From assembly GCA_905181635.1 (NCBI GenBank), contig CAJIYM010000003.1, positions 124,001 to 188,000 on the forward strand: 64,000 nt of DNA. Reading direction: 5' to 3'. This document shows, one piece after another, positions 9,356-19,532 of this stretch. This DNA comes from an uncultured Flavobacteriales bacterium. Lineage in GTDB: Bacteria; Bacteroidota; Bacteroidia; Flavobacteriales; BACL11. The notes below the pieces were generated by a model, which saw only the letters and a list, made by a program, of their open reading frames with translations, was not told where the DNA came from and searched no databases. A program made the position numbers and the translations under genes. The first letter of the stretch is position 1; every line of letters begins with the position of its first letter.

Positions 9356-10444
9356 TTAAATTACGCGTTTTTTATTATTAATTCTTTGTTCAGCTATCTC
9401 TAAAGCAGCAGTATGAGTTGTTATACTCTCTAATTCTGCCTTCTTTAAGATCTCTAAAGTTGTATCGTAAATGGCTCTTGTTTGGTTGATAGCATGTTCT
9501 CTATCATATCCATTAATTTCAGAATAAACATTAATTAACCCCCCAGCATTAATTAAAAAATCAGGAGCATAAACAATTCCTTTATTTGCACACAATTGCC
9601 CATCTCTTACTTCATCAGCTAACTGATTATTAGCTGCACCCGCTATTATTTCACATTTTAATCTACTTATAGAATCGGGATTCACTGTTGCACCTAAAGC
9701 ACATGGAGCATAAATATCAATATCCAAATCATAAATAGCATCTCCCATTACAATTTCTGATCCATACTGTTGGGCAACCTCAGCCAATCTTGTTTCATTA
9801 ATATCATTAATAATTACTTTTGCGCCATCATCCGTTAAATGTTTTACTAGGTTTTCGCCTACATGACCAACACCTTGTACAAGCACTATTTTACCATCTA
9901 AATTATCACTTCCCCATTTATACTTTGCAGATGCCTTCAGACCCATAAATACACCAAAAGCAGTAACAGGTGAAGGGTCACCACTTCCACCCATGCTTTC
10001 AGGAATTCCAGTTACATGCTTGGTTTCCATACGCACATATTTCATATCTTTAGTATTCATACCAACATCCTCAGCAGTAATATATTTACCTCCTAAGCTG
10101 TCGACATACTGACCAAATTTACGCATCAATGCTTCTGTTTTTTCAGTTTTTGAATCTCCAATAATTACTGCTTTACCACCTCCTAATTCCAAACCAGAAA
10201 TAGCAGCTTTAAACGACATCCCTCTTGATAAACGCAATACGTCTTTAATAGCATCCTCTTCACAAGCATAATCCCACATACGTGTTCCCCCAAGAGCTGG
10301 TCCTAATGTTGTATCGTGAATAGCAATAATTGCTTTTAACCCTGTTGCCTTATCATTGCAGAAAATAACCTGTTCATGACCCATTAAACTCATTTCAGTC
10401 ATCACCAATCCCTCATTTTTAACTTTTTTTTCTGATAATACCAT
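9356..10444 (-). CDS. Glu/Leu/Phe/Val dehydrogenase family protein (leucine dehydrogenase-like)
   Basis: LGPALGGTRMW, LELGGGKAVIIGD, VQGVGHVGENLVKHL, CALGATVNPDSI, AGAANNQL. Confidence 0.9.
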   Translation of the reverse strand: MVLSEKKVKNEGLVMTEMSLMGHEQVIFCNDKATGLKAIIAIHDTTLGPALGGTRMWDYACEEDAIKDVLRLSRGMSFKAAISGLELGGGKAVIIGDSKTEKTEALMRKFGQYVDSLGGKYITAEDVGMNTKDMKYVRMETKHVTGIPESMGGSGDPSPVTAFGVFMGLKASAKYKWGSDNLDGKIVLVQGVGHVGENLVKHLTDDGAKVIINDINETRLAEVAQQYGSEIVMGDAIYDLDIDIYAPCALGATVNPDSISRLKCEIIAGAANNQLADEVRDGQLCANKGIVYAPDFLINAGGLINVYSEINGYDREHAINQTRAIYDTTLEILKKAELESITTHTAALEIAEQRINNKKRVI

Positions 10445-10540
10445 TTCTTTCTCTTGAGTTAAATTAAATTATTTAATCAGATAAATCTACTTTAAAAATT
10501 AATTTCTCCTAATTTTTAAATCGGACGCGAATTTACTTAT

Positions 10541-10548
10541 TATTTTTG
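10541..10548 (+). promoter_or_regulatory. Bacteroidota -7 element TATTTTTG upstream of ABC transporter gene
   Basis: Match to TAnnTTTG, 29 nt before the ATG at 10578. Confidence 0.45.
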
Positions 10549-10577
10549 GCTTTTTAAATAAAGTAACTCAACAATTA

Positions 10578-12328
10578 ATGAAACACTTATTTTACCTCAA
10601 TAAATTCTTTTGGAAATACCGAACGTTATTGGCAATAGGTACAGTTTTTATTATCATAGCCAACTTGTTTGCATTGTACCCTGCTGAATTTGTAAGAAAA
10701 GCCTTTGATGCTGTAATTCTCAGCATGAACAATGAAAACACATCTAGCACTAGTGACATACTTATTAAATATGGTAGCTTAATTGTTTTATTTGCCATAC
10801 TCAAAGGAATTTTCATGTATTGCATGAGGCAAACAATTATTGTGATATCAAGAAAAATAGAGTATGATTTAAAAAATGAAATCTATCAACAATATCAAGC
10901 TTTAAGCATCTCTTTTTATAAAAAAAATAAAACTGGTGATCTGATGAATAGAATATCGGAAGATGTAAGTAGAGTGCGTATGTATTTAGGGCCTGCTCTT
11001 ATGTACGCCATCAACATATCTATTTTGTTTTTACTAGTTATTAGCAAAATGCTAAGCATAAGTACTACTTTGACATTTTATGTAATTCTTCCTTTACCAA
11101 TACTAGCTATTTCAGTTTATTTTGTGAGTAGCACAATGAATAAAAGAAGTGAGAAAGTACAAGCACAGCTCTCAGACATCACAACCATTGCACAAGAAAC
11201 TTTTTCAGGAATAAAAATCATTAAATCTTTTAGTAATGAAAGTAATGCATTAGAGATATTTATGACTAGTTGCAAAAGCTACACCAAGCGACAATTAGAA
11301 CTTGTAAAAATTGAAGCATTATTTTTTCCTTTGATAATTTCAATGATAGGAGTAAGTAGCGTACTAACGGTTTATATTGGAGGGCTAGAAAGCTTTAAAG
11401 GGAATATCAGCACAGGAAATATTGCTGAGTTTATTATTTATGTAAACATGTTGGCTTGGCCTGTCGCTTCAATTGGCTGGATTACATCATTAGTGCAAAG
11501 AGCAGCAGCTTCACAAGAAAGAATAAACGACTTTTCTGCTGCTTACTTCAGACATTGAGAACAAAACAACAGAACACACGCCCATTGAAGGGCGATATTG
11601 TGTTCAGTGAATGTTAATTTAAGTCTATACTGACACTAATATTCAGGCCCTGAAAAACCTAAGCTTTACACTAGAAGAAGGGCAAACACCTTGGTGTTTT
11701 CGGTAAAACAGGAAGCGGGAAATCAACTATTGCCAACCTAGTTTGCCGCTTGTACGACACCTCAACTGGAAGTATTAGCTTTGGGGTTACTAATATTAAA
11801 AACTTAAACCTAGATAGTTTAAGAACTGCCATAGGATATATTCCGCAGGACGGTTATTTATTCTCTGGAACAATAAGAGAAAATATTGCGTTTTCAAGCA
11901 ACACTATTGACGACCAAAAGATAATTGAAGCCGCTAAAAAAGCAGATATTCTAGATGAAATAAATAATTTTAAAGATGGTTTGGACACTATAATAGGCGA
12001 AAGAGGTGTACAGCTATCTGGCGGACAAAGACAAAGGCTTGCCATTGCCAGAACTTTTTACAAAAACCCTACTCTATATATTTTTGATGATTGCCTATCC
12101 GCAATTGATGCAACGAAGGAACAAAGAATTTTAAAACAATTGAAATTAGAAAGTAAGGCAAAAAGCAGTATTATTATTTCGCACAGAATATCAACCCTGA
12201 AAGATGCTGATAAAATTATAGTACTTGACAATGGAGAGATAACAGAATCCGGTTCGCACAGTGAATTACTTAGCCAAAAAGGATTTTATTTCGAGATGCA
12301 TCAAATACAGACAAATAAAGAATCGTAA
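10578..12328 (+). pseudogene. ABC transporter ATP-binding/permease protein, interrupted by several frameshifts at 11530-11690
   Basis: TM domain in ORF 10578..11558; Walker A GKTGSGKST and LSGGQRQRLAIARTF in other frames. Intermediate pieces IENKTTEHTPIEG, GDIVFS, YTDTNIQALKNLSFTLEEGQ and LGVFGKTGSGKST are found in changing frames. Confidence 0.85.
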
Positions 12329-12349
12329 TTACTATTTAATATATTTTAA

Positions 12350-12357
12350 TATATTTG
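12350..12357 (+). promoter_or_regulatory. Bacteroidota -7 element TATATTTG
   Basis: TAnnTTTG match 19 nt before the ATG at 12377. Confidence 0.5.
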
Positions 12358-12376
12358 GCTTTTAAAAAAATTACAG

Positions 12377-12783
12377 ATGGCTGAAAACAGAGATATAGAA
12401 GAAATTTTTTCAAAATCGGTTCGTGCAGGAAGAAGAACTTATTTTTTTGATGTAAGATCGACAAGAGCAGAGGACTATTACATGACCGTTACTGAGAGTA
12501 AGCGTGATTTTAATGAGGACGGAACCCCTTTTTACAAGAAACATAAAATCTATCTGTACAAGGAAGATTTCGCAAAGTTCAAAGAAGCTTTAAATGAAGT
12601 AAGCGAATATATAATTAAAGAAAAAGGAGAGGAAGTAATAACAAACACACGAATGCAAAAAGAATGAAATTACTGAAAATATAGTAGAGAGCAAAAAAGA
12701 AGCTAAATTTAAGCCTGAAATAAAAGAAGAAAAATCATCAGATTTTACGGAAGTAAATTTTGATGATTTAGGAAAGGATTAAT
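12377..12783 (+). CDS. PUR family DNA/RNA-binding protein (DUF3276), C-terminus in a shifted frame
   Basis: SVRAGRRTYFFDVRSTRAEDYYMTVTESKR in frame 1. After ~12660 an open shifted frame reads NEITENIVESKKEAKFKPEIKEEKSSDFTEVNFDDLGKD* to 12783. Confidence 0.75.
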
Positions 12784-12805
12784 CCTAAAACCTAAAACAA
12801 ATGAA

Positions 12806-12836
12806 GCCCTAACAATTTATTTTGTTGGGGTTTTTT
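12806..12836 (+). terminator. Rho-independent terminator
   Basis: CCCTAACAA-TTTATT-TTGTTGGGG followed by TTTTTT. Confidence 0.7.
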
Positions 12837-12952
12837 AATATCTACTGTTTTTCTTAACAACTCGCCTATTTTGTTGATAATTAGACCTAAAAACAAGATG
12901 GATTATTAAACACTAGTATCCTACTTTTATACCTGTAAAAACAAGACTACAA

Positions 12953-13737
12953 ATGGGAAGAATAATTGCAATTGCAAATCAGAAAGGCGGAGTTGGAAAA
13001 ACAACTACTGCCATGAATTTAGCAGGATGTTTAGGAGTGCTAGAAAAAAAAGTACTCTTAATTGATGCTGACCCTCAAGCTAATGCTAGCTCGGGAGTAG
13101 GACACAACCCTAAAGAAATAGAAAAAGGAATATACGAATGTTTAACAGGGAAAGCTACGCCAAAGAATGTATAGTAGAAACTAAAAGCCCTAACCTGGAT
13201 TTACTACCTGCTAATATTGACTTAGTAGGTGCCGAACTGGACTTAGTAGACCTAGAAGAAAGAGAATATCGATTGAAAAAGGTATTGGTTCCTATCCGTG
13301 ATGAGTACGATTTTATCATTATTGATTGCGCACCATCATTAGGATTACTTACCCTTAATGCACTGGCAGCATCCGATTCGGTAATTATACCGATACAATG
13401 CGAATATTTTGCTTTAGAAGGTTTGGGGAAATTACTCAATACTATTAAAATTGTACAACAAAGACTTAACATTGATTTAATAATTGATGGCTTACTGCTT
13501 ACCATGTACGATACGCGTTTGCGCCTATCCAACCAAGTGGTAGAGGAAGTAAAAACACACTTTCAAGAAATGGTATTCAAAACTATAATTCACAGGAATG
13601 TTCGCCTTGGCGAATCTCCATCTTACGGAGAAACCATAGTTATACATGACGCTTCAAGTAAAGGAGCCATCAACTACTTAAACCTAGCAAACGAATTATT
13701 AAAAAAATTAGAAACAGTTAGTGTAGAAACAGAATAA
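12953..13737 (+). CDS. parA: ParA family ATPase (chromosome partitioning), split by one apparent frameshift near 13160
   Basis: [28 protein letters not shown]...[11 protein letters not shown] then, in another frame, [25 protein letters not shown]...[19 protein letters not shown]. Confidence 0.92.
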
Positions 13738-13738
13738 G

Positions 13739-14644
13739 ATGACAAAAAAAAGAGGATCATTAGGAAGAGGTTTATCAGCCATTTTAGGAAATACTAGCAT
13801 TGGAACAACAGCTCAAGCAAAACAAGAAAACAACCTTCTAGTAGGCAAAACACATGAAATTTTACTCATTGAAATAGAAACAAATCCTTTTCAGCCCAGA
13901 ACAGAATTTAAGCAAGAAAAACTACATGAACTTGCTTCATCCATTGAGCAGTTAGGTATTATACAACCCATAACGGTTCGTAAACTAAAGGACAATAAGT
14001 ACCAACTTATATCGGGAGAAAGAAGATTCAGAGCTTCAAAAATAGCAGGATTAGATAAAATACCTGCTTTCGTGCGTATTGCTAACGACCAAGAAATGCT
14101 AGAAATGGCTTTGGTCGAAAACATTCAAAGAGAAAACCTTAACCCTATTGAAATTGCACTAAGCTATCAAAGGCTTATTGAAGAAGTAAAACTTACCCAA
14201 GAACAGTGTAGCGAAAGAGTAGGTAAAAACAGATCAACCGTAACCAACTTTTTACGCCTTTTGAAACTCCCTTCAGAAATACAAAAAGGATTGAGTGATG
14301 GCAAAATTAGCACCGGACATGCCAGAGCCTTAATTACTGTAAAAAACAAAGTGAGTCAGCTTAATATATTTCATGACATAGTGGCAAATGGTTATTCTGT
14401 TCGTGAAGTGGAGCAACTAGTAAAGGATTTTGTAGATAATGATTATAAACGCACTTCCAAAAACAAAGTGACAAACACACCTCAACCCCTGCCTTTTCAG
14501 CATCAAAAAATGATGCATGACTTGTCACGCAACTTGGAAAAGGAAGTAGAATTGAAAAGAAATAAAAAAGGAAAAGGAAAACTGATTATTCCTTTTAACA
14601 ATGATGAAGATTTAGCCAAAATTTTTGAATTTATTAATAAATAA
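13739..14644 (+). CDS. parB: ParB/RepB/Spo0J family partition protein
   Basis: RGSLGRGLSAILG, IETNPFQPRTEF, ISGERRFRASKIAGL, ALVENIQRENLNPIEIA. Confidence 0.95.
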   Translation: MTKKRGSLGRGLSAILGNTSIGTTAQAKQENNLLVGKTHEILLIEIETNPFQPRTEFKQEKLHELASSIEQLGIIQPITVRKLKDNKYQLISGERRFRASKIAGLDKIPAFVRIANDQEMLEMALVENIQRENLNPIEIALSYQRLIEEVKLTQEQCSERVGKNRSTVTNFLRLLKLPSEIQKGLSDGKISTGHARALITVKNKVSQLNIFHDIVANGYSVREVEQLVKDFVDNDYKRTSKNKVTNTPQPLPFQHQKMMHDLSRNLEKEVELKRNKKGKGKLIIPFNNDEDLAKIFEFINK

Positions 14645-14645
14645 A

Positions 14646-15149
14646 TTGCAGCTAAAAAAACACATACTTATTGCCCTATTTTTAACATTTTCAGGAATTT
14701 GTGAAGCCCAAGAATCCTTGGTTAAAATTCCTAAACGAGCAGGAATGTATTCCGCAATTATTCCTGGTGCTGGGCAAGTGTACACTAAAAAATATTGGAA
14801 AGTACCCATCATCTATGCTGGGCTTATCACCTCCGCTTATTATTTTAAGGAAAATCATGATTTATATGACTTGTACAAAAGCACTTACCTGAATAGAATT
14901 GATGGCAATACTACTGATAATTTGGATTACAGCAATACCGACCTAATTACTTTAACAGAGTTTTACAGAAGAAACCGTGAAGTTTCGGCTTTGCTGTTTA
15001 CCCTAACTTATATATTAAATATTGTTGATGCTTCAGTGAGTGCCCATTTATTTGAGTATGATGTGACTGAGGATATCTCATTGCACTTTCAACCCATCTA
15101 TATGGCAAAAGAAAATGCAAATGGTTTGTCCTTATCAATTAAATTATAA
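14646..15149 (+). CDS. DUF5683 domain-containing protein
   Basis: Signal peptide LKKHILIALFLTFSGICEAQ, RAGMYSAIIPGAGQVYTKKYWKVPIIYAG; TTG start probable (14646), conserved position between parB and dapB. Confidence 0.75.
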   Translation: MQLKKHILIALFLTFSGICEAQESLVKIPKRAGMYSAIIPGAGQVYTKKYWKVPIIYAGLITSAYYFKENHDLYDLYKSTYLNRIDGNTTDNLDYSNTDLITLTEFYRRNREVSALLFTLTYILNIVDASVSAHLFEYDVTEDISLHFQPIYMAKENANGLSLSIKL

Positions 15150-15154
15150 ATTTG
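15147..15154 (+). promoter_or_regulatory. Bacteroidota -7 element TAAATTTG with upstream TTG, abutting dapB start
   Basis: TAAATTTG four nt before the ATG at 15159; TTG at 15126-15128. Confidence 0.45.
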
Positions 15155-15158
15155 CCCC

Positions 15159-15826
15159 ATGAAGATTGCAATACTAGGAAATGGAAGAATGGGCAAGCGA
15201 ATTAGCGAATTAGCCATTGAAAGAGGTTATACCATTGTCTGCAATTCATCATCAGAAAAACCAGCCACTAGCTTAAACTTAAGCACTGCTGATGTAGCCA
15301 TTGATTTTAGCACCCCAACCACAGCATTTGAAAATATTAGCCATGCTATAAACAGTGGTATTCCTGTTGTTTCAGGAACAACTGGTTGGCTTAAAAACCT
15401 AAAAGAAATTGAAAATTTATGCCTCAAAAACAAGGTGCTTTTTTATACGCTTCCAATTTTAGCTTAGGAATGAATATCTTTTTTGAAATCAATAAGACAT
15501 TAGCCAAGCTGATGAAAAATCAAAAATATGAAAGTAGTTTACATGAAATTCATCATACTAAAAAATTAGATTCCCCTAGTGGAACTGCTAAAACCTTAGG
15601 AGAACAAATGGATAATATTTTAGCAAACAATACACCAATAACTGCCGAAAGAATTGGAGATGTTTCAGGAACACACATCATAAAATACAGCAGTACAATG
15701 GATGAAATAGAAATAAAACATACCGCCAAAAACCGTGATGGCTTTGCAATAGGAGCCCTTATTGCAGGCAAGTGGATAATTGGTAAGCAAGGAGTTTTTA
15801 GTATGCAAGATGTTTTAGCACAATAA
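15159..15826 (+). CDS. dapB: 4-hydroxy-tetrahydrodipicolinate reductase DapB, split by one apparent frameshift near 15425-15435
   Basis: MKIAILGNGRMGKRI...DFSTPTTAFENI...VSGTTGW, then shifted YASNFSLGMNIFFEIN...EIHHTKKLDSPSGTAKTLGE. Confidence 0.93.
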
Positions 15827-15852
15827 AAAAAATAAAAATCGTTAGATAGAAT

Positions 15853-17116
15853 ATGAAAAAATTAAAAGAAATATTAGGAAAATTCTTTACAATAGTAGCC
15901 TTTATAATATTTACCATAGCATGGTCTCTATTTGTTTATGTATTGGAAGGAGAATGGTTATATTTTATTCCTTTAATTGTGGGTGATATTTTGTTTTGGG
16001 AAACCTTAAACTATAAGTTCTGGAAGAAAAGAGAAAAGAAACCTAAAAAGAAAAAATCGGAAGTAAGAAGTTGGATAGATGCCATTGGTTTTGCAGTGAT
16101 TGCTGCTACAATCCTTAGAACCTTCCTTATTGAGGCTTATACTATTCCTACTTCATCCATGGAAAAATCCATGCTAATTGGTGACTTTTTATTTGTAAGT
16201 AAAGTTGCTTATGGCCCTAGAGTACCTATGACACCTATTGCTTTTCCTTTGGTACACCACACTATGCCAATAGGTAACGGAAAGTCGTATACTGAAGCCG
16301 TAAAATTACCTTACCATAGAATGAAAGGTTTGGGCAGAAATTAAAAGAAATGATTGTGTAGTATTCAATTGGCCTGCCGAAACTTTAGGAAGACCAGTTG
16401 ACAAGAAAGAAAACTATGTAAAAAGATGCGTAGGAGTTCCTGGAGATAAAATTGAACTCATTGATGCTCAGCTGATGGTAAATGATGCGCCTCAAGAAGA
16501 GCCAGAGGGAATGAAAAAGCAATGGCACTATAACGTTAGCACAAAAGGGACCGGCTTAAATCCTAATATATTATATGAAAAATATGATATTACTGAAGGA
16601 GGTTATGGTCGTAATAAAAACGAATACAACCTTACATTAACAAATGAAAGCCGTGATGCCATACAAAATTTTACGAATGTTACTTCTGTAAAAAGGCAAT
16701 ATGAAAAAGGTGGTATTTATGCTGATTATATTTTCCCACATGACAAAAACTTCAAATGGAATGTCGATAATTTTGGTCCTATCACTGTTCCCGCAGCAGG
16801 AGAAACAGTAAGTATTACAACTGAAAACTTATCCATTTATAAGGATATCATTGAGCGTTACGAAAACAATAAATTAGAAGTTGTAGCGGGTGAAATTTAT
16901 ATTAATGATAAAGTAGCTACTACTTATACTTTCGCTATGGATTATTTTTGGATGATGGGAGATAACAGACACAACTCGGCTGATAGTCGTTTTTGGGGAT
17001 TTGTTCCTGAAAATCATATAGTAGGAAAGGCTCTTTTTGTATGGATGAGCTGGGATAAAAATGCTAAAGGACTTAAAAAAATCAGATGGAACCGATTGTT
17101 TAGTAGTGTTAAATAA
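15853..17116 (+). CDS. lepB: Signal peptidase I, split by one apparent frameshift near 16335
   Basis: IEAYTIPTSSMEKSMLIGDFLFVSKVAYGPR; shifted frame across 16340-16475 reads EIKRNDCVVFNWPAETLGRPVDKKENYVKRCVGVPGDKIE; then FWMMGDNRHNSADSRFWGFVP. Confidence 0.93.
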
Positions 17117-17723
17117 TCCGCTTTTACCAACTGCTTACTTAGCCCCTATTTCCTATTACGCAATTTTATTGCAAGACCCAAATTGCAGGATTGAACTTCA
17201 CGAACATTTTATAAAACAAAGCATCCGTAACAGATGTGATATTTATGGTGCTAATGGGAAATTACGCCTTAGCATTCCTAAACAAAGAAAAGGAAGTAGC
17301 AAAACAATTATTGAAAACCTTAAAATTTCATACAGAAACAACTGGCAAAAGCAACACTGGAATGCGATAGAATCCGCTTACAACTCCTCCCCTTTTTTTG
17401 AATATTACAAGGATGAGTTAAAACCTTTTTTTGAAGAAAAAGAAGAATATCTTGTAAACTTCAATAGCAAGTTACAAAATGCAATACTTAGCATGCTACA
17501 GCAGGAAAATATAATAAAAAATACAACTGAATACTTGCATAAAGGTGATTTTTTTGATTTAAGAAATTATACTTGGAAACTCAAAAACCAAGAAAAATAC
17601 GATCAAGTATTTATGGAAAAGCAAGGTTTTATTCCTAACCTTTCTATTTTGGATCTGCTCTTTAATTTGGGCCCTGAAAGCATAGATTATCTGCACAATA
17701 TAGACCTTAGTATTGAGCTATAA
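17106..17723 (+). CDS. WbqC family protein
   Basis: PTAYLAPISYYAILLQ, NWQKQHWNAIESAYNSSPFFEYYKDEL; GTG at 17106 likely start, overlapping the lepB stop. Confidence 0.8.
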   Translation: MLNNPLLPTAYLAPISYYAILLQDPNCRIELHEHFIKQSIRNRCDIYGANGKLRLSIPKQRKGSSKTIIENLKISYRNNWQKQHWNAIESAYNSSPFFEYYKDELKPFFEEKEEYLVNFNSKLQNAILSMLQQENIIKNTTEYLHKGDFFDLRNYTWKLKNQEKYDQVFMEKQGFIPNLSILDLLFNLGPESIDYLHNIDLSIEL

Positions 17724-17779
17724 TATTGTACCCATAAATAAGTCTATTGCCTAACTACTCATATCTAATATCAATTTTC

Positions 17780-17787
17780 TATTTTTG
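17780..17787 (+). promoter_or_regulatory. Bacteroidota -7 element TATTTTTG
   Basis: TAnnTTTG match 15 nt before the ATG at 17803. Confidence 0.45.
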
Positions 17788-17802
17788 ACAAAATTTTATA
17801 AA

Positions 17803-19434
17803 ATGGCAAACTTAGATTTCAACAAGAATGATGATAAGATGAGGTTACTCATCTCGGAGATGAAAAGAAAACATGCTATTGTTTCTTTAGGTGGAGGAAA
17901 ACAAAAAATTGACAAGCAACATGCCAAAGGAAAACTTACAGCTCGTGAGCGAATTGATTACCTAAAAGATACTGACGCTAACTTTTTAGAAATTGGTGCT
18001 TTTGTTGGGGAAGGAATGTATGCGAAATATGGAGGTTGCCCTTCAGGTGGAGTGGTTGCAGGAATAACTTATGTAAAAGATAGGCAATGTATTGTTGTTG
18101 CCAATGATGCTACCGTAAAAGCAGGAGCTTGGTTCCCTATTACTGCCAAAAAGAATTTGCGGTTACAAGAAATTGCAATGGAAAACAGGCTGCCAATTAT
18201 CTACTTGGTTGATAGTGCTGGAGTGTTCTTACCTATGCAAGATGAAATTTTTCCTGACAAAGAACACTTTGGAAGAATGTTTCGCAATAATGCTCGTATG
18301 AGTTCAATGGGAATTACTCAAATTTCTGCCGTTATGGGTGCTTGTGTTGCCGGAGGAGCTTACCTGCCAATAATGAGTGATGAAGCCCTTATTGTAGACA
18401 AAACAGGAAGTATATTCTTAGCAGGAAGTTACCTTGTAAAAGCCGCTATTGGCGAGAGTATTGATAACGAAACTTTAGGAGGTGCTACAACGCATTGCGA
18501 AATTTCTGGAGTTACGGATTACAAAGCCAAGGACGATAAAGACGCTTTGGATAAAATCCGAAATATAATGGATAAAATTGGCGATACCGAAAAGGCAGGT
18601 TTCAATAGGAAAAAAAGTGCTGAACCTAAGGAAGATCAAAGAGAAATTTATGGAATACTTCCAAGAGAAAGATCAAAACCTTATAACATGAAGGACATCA
18701 TTGCTCGCCTAGTGGATGACTCCGATTTTGAAGAATATAAAGAAGGATATGGACAAACCATTATTTGCGGATATGCAAGAGTTGATGGCTGGGCAGTGGG
18801 CATTGTTGCCAATCAGAGAGAAATGATTAAAACCAAAAAAGGGGAAATGCAATTCGGTGGGGTTATCTATTCGGATTCTGCAGATAAATCAGCTCGTTTT
18901 ATTGCCAATTGCAACCAAAAGAAAATACCATTGGTATTTCTACAGGATGTTACTGGCTTTATGGTAGGCTCACGTTCCGAACATGGTGGTATCATTAAGG
19001 ATGGAGCCAAAATGGTAAATGCTATGGCAAATTCTGTAGTACCAAAATTCACTATTATTATTGGTAATTCCTATGGTGCAGGAAACTATGCCATGTGCGG
19101 TAAGGCTTACGACCCTAGGTTAATTGTAAGTTGGCCAACGGCTCAAATGGCTGTTATGGGTGGTGCACAAGCTGCTAAGGTTTTATTACAAATTGAAAAA
19201 TCTTCCTTAAAAGCAAAAGGAGAAGAAATGGATGAAAAAGCAGAAAAGAAACTTTTAAAAACCATCACCGACAAATATGATGCACAAACCTCCCCTTACT
19301 ATGGAGCTTCTCGACTTTGGATTGATGCTATAATTGATCCTTTGGAAACTCGTAAAGTAATTTCTATGGGAATTGAAGCGGCTAATAATGCTCCTATAAA
19401 AGAAGCGTATAATCCTGGGATTATACAGTCATAA
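17803..19434 (+). CDS. Acyl-CoA carboxylase carboxyltransferase subunit (beta type)
   Basis: KGKLTARERIDYLKD, GGCPSGGVVAGITYV, VGSRSEHGGIIKDGAKMVNA, GNSYGAGNYAMCGKAYDPRL, WPTAQMAVMGG. Confidence 0.93.
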   Translation: MANLDFNKNDDKMRLLISEMKRKHAIVSLGGGKQKIDKQHAKGKLTARERIDYLKDTDANFLEIGAFVGEGMYAKYGGCPSGGVVAGITYVKDRQCIVVANDATVKAGAWFPITAKKNLRLQEIAMENRLPIIYLVDSAGVFLPMQDEIFPDKEHFGRMFRNNARMSSMGITQISAVMGACVAGGAYLPIMSDEALIVDKTGSIFLAGSYLVKAAIGESIDNETLGGATTHCEISGVTDYKAKDDKDALDKIRNIMDKIGDTEKAGFNRKKSAEPKEDQREIYGILPRERSKPYNMKDIIARLVDDSDFEEYKEGYGQTIICGYARVDGWAVGIVANQREMIKTKKGEMQFGGVIYSDSADKSARFIANCNQKKIPLVFLQDVTGFMVGSRSEHGGIIKDGAKMVNAMANSVVPKFTIIIGNSYGAGNYAMCGKAYDPRLIVSWPTAQMAVMGGAQAAKVLLQIEKSSLKAKGEEMDEKAEKKLLKTITDKYDAQTSPYYGASRLWIDAIIDPLETRKVISMGIEAANNAPIKEAYNPGIIQS

Positions 19435-19503
19435 AAAAAATGACATTCAGAACTAAGTGTGAAAACTTATAATTTATTATCAAATCATATTAAAAGTACT
19501 TCT

Positions 19504-19511
19504 TATATTTG
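19504..19511 (+). promoter_or_regulatory. Bacteroidota -7 element TATATTTG upstream of thrS
   Basis: TAnnTTTG; its last bases overlap the TTG used as start by the ORF track, favouring the ATG at 19533. Confidence 0.5.
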
Positions 19512-19532
19512 CAGGCTTTAAAACAAGAACGA

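Noticed and set aside
13138-13174. Programmed ribosomal frameshift in parA
   Set aside because: No convincing slippery heptamer plus structure at the junction, and neighbouring genes have similar single-indel breaks, so sequence error is simpler.
13155-13532. 125-aa minus-strand ORF opposite parA
   Set aside because: Antisense shadow ORF of parA.
19509-19532. ORF-track TTG start for thrS
   Set aside because: The TTG lies within a TATATTTG promoter element; the ATG at 19533 begins the conserved [10 protein letters not shown].
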